From positions 1-64,000 of the forward strand of contig NZ_JADIJE010000015.1 of the NCBI RefSeq assembly GCF_015278315.1: a stretch of 64,000 bases of DNA, given 5' to 3'. This DNA comes from Microbacterium ureisolvens. GTDB taxonomy: Bacteria; Actinomycetota; Actinomycetes; Actinomycetales; Microbacteriaceae. The notes under the pieces were generated by a model. The model ran no database searches. It saw only the letters and a program-made list of their open reading frames with translations, and had not been told where the DNA came from. Made by a program: the position numbers and the translations under genes. Shown one piece after another: positions 7,988-16,322 of this stretch (position 1 is the stretch's first letter; the number at the start of each line of letters is the position of its first letter).

Positions 7988-9199
7988 GTGTCTCGGCGGG
8001 CGGTGGTGTGGATCGCGTTCGCGCTCGTCCACGCGGTGGTCATCTGGCTCGGCTTCGCCGACGACCACGCCGCCTCGTGGGACGTCGGCCAGCTTTACCG
8101 CTGGTGGGCCTGGCAGACGCTCAACGGAGAGGCGTTCCCGGGCATCACCGAGGACTGGATCTATCCGGCGCTGGCGCACCTGCCGATCCTCCTCGCCGGT
8201 GTGTTCTACCCCGTCGTCGACTACACGCTCGTGTGGGGGCTGCTCGTCACGGCGCTGGATGCGGCGGCCTTCGCGCTGCTCGTCGGTGGCGGGCGGTCGC
8301 GCGGTCGGCTGATCGCGGCCTGGTTCTGGCTCGCGGCGATCCTCGCCCTCGGCGGGGTCGGCATGTTCCGGCTCGACGGCGTGACAGTTCCCCTCGCGGT
8401 GGCCGGCTCGCTGTGGCTCGTCGGGCGTCCGTGGCTCGGATCGGCGATCCTCGCGGTGGCCACCTGGATCAAGGTCTGGCCGGCAGCCGTGCTCATGGCC
8501 GCGGTCATCGCGGTGCGACGGCGCCTCGCGATCGTGGGCGGCGCCGCCGCGGTGACGGCGGTGGTGGTCGCCGTCGTGCTCATCGCCGGCGGCGGTGCCC
8601 ACCTCTTCAGCTTCGTGGGGGATCAGACCTCGCGCGGACTCCAGATCGAAGCCCCCGTGAGCACTGTCCACATGCTGATCGCACTGACCGGGCATTCTCA
8701 CACCGCGGTCGTTCACGACCAGGAGCTCAACACGTTCCAGGTGGAGGGCCCGGCCGTCGATGTCGTGATCGCTGCGATGACCCCGGTGCTCGCGTTCGGC
8801 ATGCTCGCCCTCGCCGCCATCGGTGCCGTCAAGGCCTGGCGGGGCGCGACGTTCGCCGCACTGTTCGCTCCTCTGGCCACAGCGCTCGTGCTCGGGTTCG
8901 TCGTGCTCAACAAGGTCGGTTCGCCCCAGTACATGACGTGGCTCATCGCGCCGCTCGTGATCGGACTGGTGCTGGACTCCCGGCGGTGGTGGCGGCCCGC
9001 CGCGCTCGTCGTGGTGATCCTCGCCCTCACGCAGGGCATCTTCCCGTTCTGGTACGACGCGATCCTCGTGCTGCGCCCCGGGGAGGTCTGGATGCTCGCC
9101 CTGCGGAACGTGCTGCTCGTGGCCCTCTTCGTGTGGGTCGTCGTGCGGCTCGTGCGGGTACGCGTGCGCGGAGCGGTGCGGCTGCCCGTGTCAGAGTAG
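7988..9199 (+). CDS. GT87-like polytopic membrane glycosyltransferase
   Basis: Integral membrane protein of 403 aa with about ten hydrophobic helices. The first loop holds DDHAASWDVGQLYRWWAWQ and later GMFRLDGVTVPLAVAGSLWL and ATWIKVWPAAVLMAAVIAV, a pattern like polyprenol-phosphate-mannose-dependent GT-C mannosyltransferases (GT87/DUF2029) of actinobacteria, in which an acidic residue in the first external loop is catalytic. The substrate is unknown; a cell-envelope mannolipid or glycan is a plausible inference. The GTG start is leaderless. It stands alone between nnrD and the thiamine-binding gene. Confidence 0.7.
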   Translation: MSRRAVVWIAFALVHAVVIWLGFADDHAASWDVGQLYRWWAWQTLNGEAFPGITEDWIYPALAHLPILLAGVFYPVVDYTLVWGLLVTALDAAAFALLVGGGRSRGRLIAAWFWLAAILALGGVGMFRLDGVTVPLAVAGSLWLVGRPWLGSAILAVATWIKVWPAAVLMAAVIAVRRRLAIVGGAAAVTAVVVAVVLIAGGGAHLFSFVGDQTSRGLQIEAPVSTVHMLIALTGHSHTAVVHDQELNTFQVEGPAVDVVIAAMTPVLAFGMLALAAIGAVKAWRGATFAALFAPLATALVLGFVVLNKVGSPQYMTWLIAPLVIGLVLDSRRWWRPAALVVVILALTQGIFPFWYDAILVLRPGEVWMLALRNVLLVALFVWVVVRLVRVRVRGAVRLPVSE

Positions 9200-9249
9200 A
9201 GGTCGGCCCCTCGCCGCTTCGCACCCGTCTCCCCGAACCGGAGGTTCGC

Positions 9250-9576
9250 ATGCTCGTCGCCTTCTCCGTCGCCCCCAGCGGCACCGGCCGTGCTGACGGC
9301 TCCGTGCACGACGCGGTCGCCGCGGCGGTCCGCGTCGTCCGTGACAGCGGACTGCCCCACCGCACCACCTCGATGTTCACCGAGATCGAGGGGGAGTGGG
9401 ACGAGGTGTTCGATGTCGTCAAGCGGGCCACGGAGGCGGTCGCGCCGTTCGGACCGCGCGTGTCGCTCGTGCTGAAGGCCGACATCCGGCCCGGCTGGTC
9501 GGGTGAGCTCGACGGCAAGATCGAGCGGCTGGAGGCGGCGATCGACCGCCACGCCGACGACGCCGAGCTCGCCTGA
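9250..9576 (+). CDS. thiamine-binding protein, MTH1187/YkoF-like (DUF77)
   Basis: Small protein of 108 aa with the single ferredoxin-like domain of the MTH1187 family: LVAFSVAPSGTG at the start, then HRTTSMFTEIEGEWDEVFDV and RVSLVLKADIRPG. Family members bind thiamine or hydroxymethylpyrimidine-type ligands and often accompany thiamine uptake genes; none is seen beside it here. A GGAGG Shine-Dalgarno lies 5 nt before the ATG. Downstream lies only an MFS remnant. Confidence 0.85.
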   Translation: MLVAFSVAPSGTGRADGSVHDAVAAAVRVVRDSGLPHRTTSMFTEIEGEWDEVFDVVKRATEAVAPFGPRVSLVLKADIRPGWSGELDGKIERLEAAIDRHADDAELA

Positions 9577-9626
9577 CGACATCTTCCGACACACTCCGGC
9601 GTACCGCTCCGAATCGATTCGACACG

Positions 9627-9881
9627 GTGTCGTTGCCGCGGCTGCCGACGTCGACCTCAAGCGCACGCTCGCAGGACAACCAGTCGATCGCCGCCGCGCT
9701 CAACCACTCCGCCCTCAACATCGGCAACAGCCTGGGCGCACTCCTCGGCGGCGTCGTGATCGCGGCGGGCTGGGGCTTCCGCGCCCCCGCGTGGGTGGGC
9801 GTCACGCTCGCCGCGGCAGGTCTGGTGCTCGCCGCCGCCAGCCTCGCGACCGAGCGGCGTCGCGCTCCGGTTCACGTGTAG
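9627..9881 (+). pseudogene. MFS transporter remnant (C-terminal piece)
   Basis: From about 9657 the frame reads SQDNQSIAAALNHSALNIGN then GALLGGVVIAAGWGFRAPAW and two hydrophobic stretches, which match the last two helices of drug-efflux MFS proteins (about 400 aa). The preceding 300-odd residues are absent: upstream sequence is the end of the thiamine-binding gene and about 80 bp of unrelated DNA. It has no ribosome binding site or promoter and is probably a decayed 5'-deleted gene. A functional 84-aa membrane peptide is less likely. Confidence 0.7.
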
Positions 9882-9943
9882 CCGCGGCATCCGTCCCCTC
9901 CTCGCGGGCTGGAGCGCGGCGCGGCCCGCGCACGCGCCGCGGA

Positions 9944-9949
9944 TAGAGT
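9944..9949 (+). promoter_or_regulatory. -10 box TAGAGT of the NUDIX gene
   Basis: TAGAGT, 6 nt, GTG at 9956; leaderless arrangement without Shine-Dalgarno. Confidence 0.5.
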
Positions 9950-9955
9950 GAACGC

Positions 9956-10711
9956 GTGTCAACGTCGAGACCCGCCGATCGCGCTCTGCGCGCCGTGGCG
10001 GACTCCGTGGCCGAATCGCGGACGCGGCGGCCCGAGGATGCGCGCGACCCGGCGATCCCCGTCGCGGCGACGGCCGTGCTCCTGCGGGACTCTGCCGGCT
10101 CGCTCGAGGTCCTGATGATCGAGCGACCCGACCGCGGGTCGTTCGCCGGCGCGTGGGTCTTCCCCGGCGGCAAACTCGAAGCCGGCGACCGTGACGCCCC
10201 CGACGAGCCCGAGGCCGAGACGGCTCGGCGCGCGGCGCTGCGCGAGACGCAGGAGGAGACCGGGCTCGCCCTCGAGGCCGACGACCTCGTCACCCTGTCG
10301 TGCTGGGATCCGCCGCCGGGCATCGCGCTGCGCATCCGGACGTGGTTCTTCCTCGCGCGCGTAGCGCGCGGCACGCTGGCCCTCTCGCCGGACGAGGCGG
10401 TGGCCGCGGAGTGGATGCGGCCCGCCGAGGCGCTCGCACGGCACGGCCGCGGCGAGCTGACGCTCTACCCGCCGACCTGGGTCACGCTCCATGGCCTGAC
10501 GGTGCATGCCGACGCGGGTTCCGCCGTCGACGCTGCACGCCTGGTAGGCGTGCAGCGGTTCGAGACGGTCGCCCGCCGCGGTGGCGAAGGACCGCTGCTG
10601 CTGTGGGAGGGCGACGACGAGTACGATCCGGATGCCGCAGCCGCGGCATCCGGATCGCGTCATCGCCTCGAGATCGGCGCCCTGCCGTGGCGCTACCAGC
10701 GCAGCGGCTGA
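9956..10711 (+). CDS. NUDIX hydrolase with expanded Nudix box (NUDT19-like)
   Basis: Predicted nucleoside-diphosphate-type pyrophosphatase of 251 aa. The Nudix box is present but split: FPGGKLEAGD, an acidic insert of about ten residues, then ETARRAALRETQEETGL with the metal-binding REXXEE. Such an insertion in the box recalls the NUDT19/acyl-CoA diphosphatase branch, so a CoA-derivative substrate is a reasonable guess. The strand before the box (EVLMIERPDRGSFAGAWVF) is typical. The C-terminal 60 residues contain a short Asp/Ala-rich stretch encoded by an inverted pair of the GGATGCC word. The GTG is leaderless. It is convergent with the peroxidase gene (7 bp apart). Confidence 0.85.
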   Translation: MSTSRPADRALRAVADSVAESRTRRPEDARDPAIPVAATAVLLRDSAGSLEVLMIERPDRGSFAGAWVFPGGKLEAGDRDAPDEPEAETARRAALRETQEETGLALEADDLVTLSCWDPPPGIALRIRTWFFLARVARGTLALSPDEAVAAEWMRPAEALARHGRGELTLYPPTWVTLHGLTVHADAGSAVDAARLVGVQRFETVARRGGEGPLLLWEGDDEYDPDAAAAASGSRHRLEIGALPWRYQRSG

Positions 10712-10718
10712 GCGGCCG

Positions 10719-12374
10719 TCACGGCTCGATGACCTTCGCGACGCGCACGAGGTCCGCGAACGTGAAGTCGCCCGGCGTCTCGCTCGGCAGCGACGGTGCG
10801 AAGGTGACGTTGAGCATCGACAGGGCGTCGCGGCGCAGCATGCGCACGAACGTGTCGGCGACGATCTTCGCGCCGAGCGGTCCGAGGTGCTCCCCGTCGC
10901 TGGCGACCATCGCCTCACGCAGCACGTAGTACCACAGCGGCGTCTTCTCGAGCAGCAGACCGTTCTGCTGCTGCAGCACGGCGATCTCGTTCGCCGGCAG
11001 CCCGTCCGTCAGCTGTGCGCTCGTGAGCACCGGCACGCCGAGCGCCGCGGCGGTGGCCTGGCCGCTCGGGAGCCCCAGCACGAGCCCGCGCTGCAGGTTG
11101 CGCGCGGCGAGCACGCTCATGAGCTGCGTCGTCGTGCCCTTGCCGTCGAGGTCCTCGAGGGCGCTGGCGAGCACGCTGTCGATCTTGCGGGCGTTGTTGA
11201 AGATCGGCACCGGGATGCCGGTCTCGAAGAACGCGTTGAAGTCGACGACCCAGTTCGAGCGCACCGGCAGGTGCGGCTCGTGGATGAACGCGAAGACGTC
11301 CGTCATGGGCTTGGTGCGCAGCTCGAAGTTGAGCCAGTAGTCGTCGCGGATCATGCTGTGGCCGAAGCGGTACGCCGCCACGGAGAACTCCACCGGCATC
11401 TCGAATCCGCCGCCGACCGGCGCCACGACGTTCGCCACCGCGTCGTCGACGGCCGCCTGCCCGCAGATTCGCGGCAGGAAGTCGTGCAGCACGGCCCACT
11501 GGTAGTGCAGCGTCGCCTGTCGCTTGGCCTCCACGAACACGTCGCCGCCGAACCCGTCGGCGACGAGCGTGTCGACGATCGCGTTGTGGAACTTCAACAT
11601 CGCGAAATGCAGCTGCGACACGATGAGGTTCTCGTTGTTGCGCGGGTCGCCGATGATCGCCGTGAGCGCTGTCGTGCGCGGCACGTCGCGGTCGTTGTGC
11701 GAGATCATGCCTGCGGCGGCCGCGGGGCCGCCCGGTCCGCCCACGCCGCTCTGCAGGTTGGTGCCCAGCAGCATGCGGAACGCCGAGGCGGGTTCGCCCG
11801 GCGCCGGCGCGGCGTAGAGGTACGCGTCCACCGCAGGACCCCTGCCGTAGACGCTGTCGAGGTCGAGCATCGGCGAGCGCATGTTGTTGATGACGCGCGC
11901 GTCGACGATCTCCGGCGCATCCAGCGCCGACGACACGTCGAGGGTGATGTCGTGGTCCACGAACTGGCCGACGTAGGTGAACCCCGAAGGCGTGGCCGAG
12001 TCGGCCGCGGTTTCGCGGCCGCTGTCGCCCATGAGATGCCCGAGCTGCCCGAGCAGCTCGCGCGTGGCGTCGTCGAGGGGCAGGCGGCTCTGCGCGCGCA
12101 CCTCTTCGGACGTCATGTACCCGAACTTGTCGGCCGCGGCCGAGAACACCTCGTGCTGCGGGAAGTATCCCAGCGAGAACTTCGCGCCGTGGAACCTTCC
12201 GATCTCGGGGCGCACGAGTTCGAGAGAGGCGCGGATGTCGACGGGAAGACGCGGTTCCGCGCCGCCCGGCCCGCGCTCGCGCGTGCCGTTGAGGCCCAGC
12301 TGCTCTCGCAGGAAGGGCTGCGCGGCGAACGCGTCTTCGGGCGTTTCGGCACCCGCTCTGGTTTCAGTGCTCAT
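10719..12374 (-). CDS. animal-type heme peroxidase family protein
   Basis: 551 aa protein of the peroxidase-cyclooxygenase superfamily, which oxidises substrates with H2O2 through covalently or tightly bound heme. The distal region reads FTYVGQFVDHDITLD with the distal His and the Asp thought to contact heme/Ca2+. RDVPRTTALTAIIGDPRNNE and LHFAMLKFHNAIVD follow, and AAYRFGHSMIRDDYWLN supplies the proximal His. No signal peptide or membrane segment is visible, so it would act in the cytosol, unlike animal relatives. The ATG at 12374 has a strong AAGGAGGG. It is upstream of nothing but lies in the same direction as and 67 bp after metX, so co-transcription is possible. The physiological substrate is unknown. 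Confidence 0.88.
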   Translation of the reverse strand: MSTETRAGAETPEDAFAAQPFLREQLGLNGTRERGPGGAEPRLPVDIRASLELVRPEIGRFHGAKFSLGYFPQHEVFSAAADKFGYMTSEEVRAQSRLPLDDATRELLGQLGHLMGDSGRETAADSATPSGFTYVGQFVDHDITLDVSSALDAPEIVDARVINNMRSPMLDLDSVYGRGPAVDAYLYAAPAPGEPASAFRMLLGTNLQSGVGGPGGPAAAAGMISHNDRDVPRTTALTAIIGDPRNNENLIVSQLHFAMLKFHNAIVDTLVADGFGGDVFVEAKRQATLHYQWAVLHDFLPRICGQAAVDDAVANVVAPVGGGFEMPVEFSVAAYRFGHSMIRDDYWLNFELRTKPMTDVFAFIHEPHLPVRSNWVVDFNAFFETGIPVPIFNNARKIDSVLASALEDLDGKGTTTQLMSVLAARNLQRGLVLGLPSGQATAAALGVPVLTSAQLTDGLPANEIAVLQQQNGLLLEKTPLWYYVLREAMVASDGEHLGPLGAKIVADTFVRMLRRDALSMLNVTFAPSLPSETPGDFTFADLVRVAKVIEP

Positions 12375-12441
12375 TGTTCCCTCCTTGGGACGGTTGGCGC
12401 CCTGAAGGAGGGCCGCCCCGCGGACGGTGATACCGAGCAGG

Positions 12442-13647
12442 TCAGGACTCGAGGAGACGCCGCACGTGCGCCCCGACGGCGGTCGTCTCGATGAGGAAGC
12501 CGTCGTGGCCGAAGTCGCTCGAGAGGACGACGGCGCGATCGCCGTCGAGGGTGTTGCGGATGCCGCGTGCGATGCGGTGCTGCCCGTCGATCGGGAAGAG
12601 CCGGTCGCTGTCGATGCCGAGCACGAGCGTCGTCGCCGTGACCCGGGCGAGAGCGTCCTCGATGCCGCCCCGGTCGCGGCCGACGTCGTGCGAGTTCATC
12701 GCCTCGACGAGCGTGATGTACGAGTTGGCGTCGAAACGGCGCGTGAACTTGTTGCCGTGGAAGTCGAGGTACGACTCGACTGCGAAGCGGCCGCCGTGGC
12801 CCAGCGGGCTCACGCCGGACTGCCAGGTGCGCTGGAACCGCTGGTTCAATTCGGTGGGGGAGCGGTAGTTCAGCAGCGCCATACGGCGGGCGAGGGCCAG
12901 TCCGCGCGTCGGACCGTCGCCGTCGCCGGCGTCGTAGTACTCGCCGCCCTGGAATCGCGGGTCGATGCGGATGGCCTCGAGCTGCACGGAGTTGAGGGCG
13001 ACCTGATCGGCGGTGTTCACCGGCGGAGACGACAGGATGCCGACCCGCTCGACGCGGTCGGGGAGCGAGACCCCCCATTCCAGCGCGTGCATGCCGCCCA
13101 TCGAGCCGCCCACGACGGCCGCCCACACGTCGATGCCGAGCGCGTCGGCCAGACGCACCTGCGCGTTCACCTGGTCGCGGATCGTCAGGTACGGGAAGCG
13201 CGAGGCCCACTCGTAGCCGTCGGGCCCGATGGACGCGGGACCGGTCGAGCCCTGGCATCCCCCGAGCATGTTCGGCGCCACGACGAACCAGCGGTCGGTG
13301 TCGATCGGGGCACCCGGGCCGACGATGTCGTCCCACCAGCCCGACGTCGGGTGCCCCGCGCCGGCAGGCCCGCGCACGTGGCTGTCGCCGGTGAGGGCGT
13401 GGAGCACGAGCACGGCGTTGTCGCGCGTGGCATTGAGCTCGCCCCACGTCTCGTACGCGAGGCGGTACGCGGGCAGCTCGCGGCCACCCTCGGTGCGGAA
13501 CGCGCCGAAGGCGGCGAAGTGCCGGTCGCCGACCGGATCGCCGTCGCGCCACGCGCCGGTGGCGGGCGGGCGCCCCAGCAGCAGGCGCGCGTCGGCCTCC
13601 GTCACGGGCGCGCTGGGCACCGTGTCTTCGGAGGTCTGCCAGTCCAT
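12442..13647 (-). CDS. metX: homoserine O-acetyltransferase
   Basis: First committed step of methionine synthesis: acetyl-CoA plus L-homoserine to O-acetylhomoserine. 401 aa alpha/beta hydrolase fold. Seen: YETWGELNATRDNAVLVLHA, NMLGGCQGSTGPASI, the nucleophile elbow VVGGSMGGMHALEW with the catalytic Ser, and late DSDRLFPIDGQ and SDFGHDGFLIE giving Asp and His. The ATG at 13647 gives the family N-terminus and has GAGAAT 6 nt upstream, suggesting a leaderless mRNA; longer reading to 13818 is rejected. MetY, the next enzyme, lies 400 bp away in the same orientation. Confidence 0.95.
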   Translation of the reverse strand: MDWQTSEDTVPSAPVTEADARLLLGRPPATGAWRDGDPVGDRHFAAFGAFRTEGGRELPAYRLAYETWGELNATRDNAVLVLHALTGDSHVRGPAGAGHPTSGWWDDIVGPGAPIDTDRWFVVAPNMLGGCQGSTGPASIGPDGYEWASRFPYLTIRDQVNAQVRLADALGIDVWAAVVGGSMGGMHALEWGVSLPDRVERVGILSSPPVNTADQVALNSVQLEAIRIDPRFQGGEYYDAGDGDGPTRGLALARRMALLNYRSPTELNQRFQRTWQSGVSPLGHGGRFAVESYLDFHGNKFTRRFDANSYITLVEAMNSHDVGRDRGGIEDALARVTATTLVLGIDSDRLFPIDGQHRIARGIRNTLDGDRAVVLSSDFGHDGFLIETTAVGAHVRRLLES

Positions 13648-13735
13648 CGGTCCATTCTCGCCTGAGCATGCGGGCTCGTGCTGTCTGTTACACCTTGCGG
13701 CGTTCCGAGGGCGGCGGCCGTCCACCGGCGCATGG

Positions 13736-13741
13736 CAGAAT
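13736..13741 (+). promoter_or_regulatory. -10 box CAGAAT of the small acidic ORF
   Basis: CAGAAT is followed by 6 nt and the ATG at 13748; it is a weaker match to TANNNT, but the spacing is that of other leaderless genes here. Confidence 0.3.
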
Positions 13742-13747
13742 GCGCGC

Positions 13748-13990
13748 ATGTCCAGCGCCGAGCCGTTCATGCCCGCCCACGAGCCTCCCGCCCACCTGCC
13801 GCCGCAGGAGCACGACATCGATCACGACACCGACGTCCTGTTCGACTCCGAGAGCCCCGGTGCGCCCGAGACCGATCCGGAGCCCTGGCACACAGGCGAC
13901 GCCCCCGCCACCCTGCCCCGGCCGGTGCCGGGCGAGCACCTCACGGCCGAGCAGCTCTCGGCCGATCTCGGCACGGACGAGGCGGAATGA
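13748..13990 (+). CDS. small acidic hypothetical protein
   Basis: 80-aa ORF between metX and metY on the opposite strand, not recognised as a known family. It is strongly acidic and Pro-rich (HDIDHDTDVLFDSESPGAPE), lacks hydrophobic segments, and ends LTAEQLSADLGTDEAE. The ATG has no Shine-Dalgarno but a CAGAAT box at leaderless spacing. Its stop codon is the first base pair of the strong terminator at 13988-14036, which supports a real transcription unit. It is probably an unstructured protein; function unknown. Confidence 0.55.
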   Translation: MSSAEPFMPAHEPPAHLPPQEHDIDHDTDVLFDSESPGAPETDPEPWHTGDAPATLPRPVPGEHLTAEQLSADLGTDEAE

Positions 13991-14036
13991 CGGATGCCCC
14001 GTCCCGACGCGTTGCGCCGGGACGGGGCATCCGTCA
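13988..14036. terminator. bidirectional terminator, perfect 19-bp stem
   Basis: Arms 13988-14006 and 14018-14036 are perfectly complementary around an 11-nt loop; each arm begins or ends with the recurring GACGGATGCC / GGCATCCGTC word. It lies between the convergent small acidic ORF and metY. Confidence 0.9.
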
Positions 14037-14052
14037 TTCAACCGAGGAGGCG

Positions 14053-15375
14053 TCAGGCGCGAGCGGCCTCCGACACGCGCCGTGCCGCGGCGAGCGCCTG
14101 CTCGAGGTCGGCCTTCAGGTCGTCGATGTTCTCGAGGCCCACCGAGAGGCGCACGAGGCCCGGCGTGACGCCGGTCGTGAGCTGCTGCTCGGGGGTGAGC
14201 TGCGAGTGCGTGGTCGACGCGGGGTGGATGACGAGCGAGCGCACGTCGCCGATGTTGGCGAGGTGGCTGAAGAGCGTCAGCGAGTTGACGAACGCGCGGC
14301 CCGCCTCGACGCCGCCCTTGAGCTCGAACGACAGCACCGCGCCGACGCCCTTGGGGGCGTAGGTGTTCGCGGCGGCGTACCAGGGCGAGGTGGGCAGGCC
14401 CGAGTAGTTCACCGAGGCGACGTCGGAGTGGTTCTCGAGCCACTCTGCGATCTCCTGCGCATTCTGCACGTGGCGCTCGAGGCGCAGCGACAGGGTCTCG
14501 ATGCCCTGGATGAGCAGCCACGCGCTGTTGGGCGAGATGGCCGAGCCGAGGTCGCGGAGCAGCTGCACGCGCGCCTTGATGATGTACGCGAGGCCGTCGC
14601 CCACCGCGGCCGTGTAGGACGCGCCGTGGTACGAGGGGTCGGGAACGGTGAGGCCCGGGAACTTGTCCACGTTCTTCGACCACTCGAACGTGCCGCCGTC
14701 GACGATCACGCCGCCGATGGTGGTGCCGTGGCCGCCGAGGAACTTGGTGGCGGAGTGGACCACGATGTCGGCGCCGTGCTCGAACGGCTTGATGAGGTAC
14801 GGGGTCGCGATCGTGTTGTCGACGATGAGCGGCACGCCGTTCTCGTGGGCGACGTCGGCGACGCCGCGGATGTCGAGCACGTTGATCTTGGGGTTGCCGA
14901 TGGTCTCGGCGAAGAACAGCTTGGTGTTCGGGCGGACGGCGCGGCGCCACTCCTCGAGGTCGTCCTGGTTCTCGACGAACGTGACCTCGATGCCGAGCTT
15001 TGCCAGCGTGTACTTGAAGAGGTTGTAGGTGCCGCCGTAGATCGAGCTGGACGACACGATGTGGTCGCCGGCCTCCGCGATGTTGAGAACCGCGAAGGTG
15101 GCCGCGGCCTGGCCGCTCGCCAGCAGCAGCGCGCCGGTGCCGCCCTCGAGGGCGGTGAGGCGCTCCTCGACGACCGCCTGCGTCGGGTTCTGGATCCGCG
15201 TGTAGATGTTGCCGAACTCCGCCAGGGCGAATAGGTTCGCCGCGTGGTCGGCGTTGTCGAAGACGTACGACGTGGTCTGGTAGATCGGCGTCGCGCGAGC
15301 CTTCGTCACCGGGTCGGGCTGAGCTCCCGAGTGGATCTGCTTGGTCTCGAAACGCCAGTTCTCGGGTGCGGACAT
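14053..15375 (-). CDS. metY: O-acetylhomoserine aminocarboxypropyltransferase (sulfhydrylase)
   Basis: PLP enzyme that joins O-acetylhomoserine and sulfide to give homocysteine. 440 aa, the normal length for bifunctional MetY. Seen: FETKQIHSGAQPDPVTKARA at the start, YTRIQNPTQAVVEERLTALE, the phosphate-binding GQAAATFAVLN, VDNTIATPYLIKP, and the PLP lysine in VVHSATKFLGGHGTT; the C-terminus has GLVRLSVGLENIDDL. The ATG at 15375 has AGGAG at good spacing; reading to 15447 is not supported. It works directly after MetX, encoded 400 bp further on in the same direction. Confidence 0.96.
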   Translation of the reverse strand: MSAPENWRFETKQIHSGAQPDPVTKARATPIYQTTSYVFDNADHAANLFALAEFGNIYTRIQNPTQAVVEERLTALEGGTGALLLASGQAAATFAVLNIAEAGDHIVSSSSIYGGTYNLFKYTLAKLGIEVTFVENQDDLEEWRRAVRPNTKLFFAETIGNPKINVLDIRGVADVAHENGVPLIVDNTIATPYLIKPFEHGADIVVHSATKFLGGHGTTIGGVIVDGGTFEWSKNVDKFPGLTVPDPSYHGASYTAAVGDGLAYIIKARVQLLRDLGSAISPNSAWLLIQGIETLSLRLERHVQNAQEIAEWLENHSDVASVNYSGLPTSPWYAAANTYAPKGVGAVLSFELKGGVEAGRAFVNSLTLFSHLANIGDVRSLVIHPASTTHSQLTPEQQLTTGVTPGLVRLSVGLENIDDLKADLEQALAAARRVSEAARA

Positions 15376-15427
15376 GGCTTGCTCCTGCGGAATCGGATGC
15401 CGGGAGCGTGCCCCCCAGCCGCGTTCG

Positions 15428-15454
15428 AGAGTACGGAAACCGGCCACTTGTCAA
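15428..15454 (-). promoter_or_regulatory. candidate metY promoter
   Basis: On the minus strand TTGACA (15454-15449) is followed after 15 bp by TACTCT (15433-15428), about 52 bp before the metY ATG. The spacer is short. TTGTTGACAA overlaps the -35 and is nearly symmetric. No SAM riboswitch is visible in this leader. Confidence 0.35.
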
Positions 15455-15520
15455 CAACGTGGGGGAAATGTGACGTAACGCGGTCGCGCTCCCCGAATGG
15501 GACGTCGGCGAGCGGATGGG

Positions 15521-15526
15521 TAGCGT
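15521..15526 (+). promoter_or_regulatory. -10 box TAGCGT of the SDR gene
   Basis: TAGCGT, 7 nt, ATG at 15534; no Shine-Dalgarno, leaderless arrangement. Confidence 0.5.
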
Positions 15527-15533
15527 TGACGCC

Positions 15534-16322
15534 ATGGCGAACAGACGAGCGGTGGTGACCGGGGCGAGCTCGGGGATCGGTGAGGCTGCGGTGCGCGCCC
15601 TCCGTGCGAGCGGCTGGGACGTGGTGGGGGTCGCGCGGCGCGCCGACCGCCTCGCCGCGCTGGAGGCCGACACCGGCGCCGTCGCCTTCGCCGCCGACCT
15701 CACCGCCGATGCCGACGTCGAGGCCCTCGCGGCCTTCCTGGCCGACACCGGCCCGGTGCACGCGCTCGTGCACGTCGCCGGCGGTGCACGCGGCACGGAC
15801 CGCGTCGAGGACGGCCGGGTCGAAGACTGGCAGTGGATGTTCGACGCCAACGTGCTGTCGGCCCAGCGGCTCGTCGCCGCGCTGCTGCCGCAGCTGCGCC
15901 GGGCGGCGGCATCCGACGGCCACGCCGACACCCTCTTCGTGACCTCGACGGCGGCGACGACCGCGTACGCCGGCGGCGCCGGGTACAACGCGGCGAAGGC
16001 CGGCGAGGCGATGCTGGCGCACGCGCTCCGCCTCGAGCTGAACGGCGAGCCGATCCGCGTGGTCGAGATCGCTCCGGGCATGGTCTATACGCCCGAATTC
16101 ACCCTCAATCGCCTGGGCGGCGACAGCGTGGCGGCGGAGCGCGTGTACGAGGGCGTCCAGAACCCGCTCACGGCCGACGACGTCGCCGACGTCATCGCGT
16201 ACGCGCTGAACGCCCCCGGGCACGTCAACCTCGACCTCGTCACGATGCGCCCGGTCGCGCAGTCCGCGCAGCACCTGCTCGCCCGCGGCCCGCTGCGCAC
16301 GCGGGGCTCGGGGGAGCTGTGA
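15534..16322 (+). CDS. short-chain dehydrogenase/reductase (SDR)
   Basis: Classical SDR of 262 aa using NAD(P)(H). The cofactor loop is TGASSGIGEAAV near residue 10, with VARRADR suggesting NADP(H) preference. HVAGGARG stands in for the NNAG motif, the catalytic Ser is in VTSTAATTAYAGGAGYNAAK with the YxxxK pair, and APGMVYTPEF follows the active site. It resembles the YdfG/serine-3-dehydrogenase-like group, but the substrate is unknown. The ATG at 15534 gives the canonical N-terminus and is leaderless. Its stop overlaps the next gene by GTGA. Confidence 0.9.
   Translation: MANRRAVVTGASSGIGEAAVRALRASGWDVVGVARRADRLAALEADTGAVAFAADLTADADVEALAAFLADTGPVHALVHVAGGARGTDRVEDGRVEDWQWMFDANVLSAQRLVAALLPQLRRAAASDGHADTLFVTSTAATTAYAGGAGYNAAKAGEAMLAHALRLELNGEPIRVVEIAPGMVYTPEFTLNRLGGDSVAAERVYEGVQNPLTADDVADVIAYALNAPGHVNLDLVTMRPVAQSAQHLLARGPLRTRGSGEL

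Noticed and set aside
15376..15533. Possible SAM riboswitch before metY
   Set aside because: The leader lacks the conserved SAM-I, SAM-II or SAM-IV core segments; only a promoter and ribosome binding site are visible.
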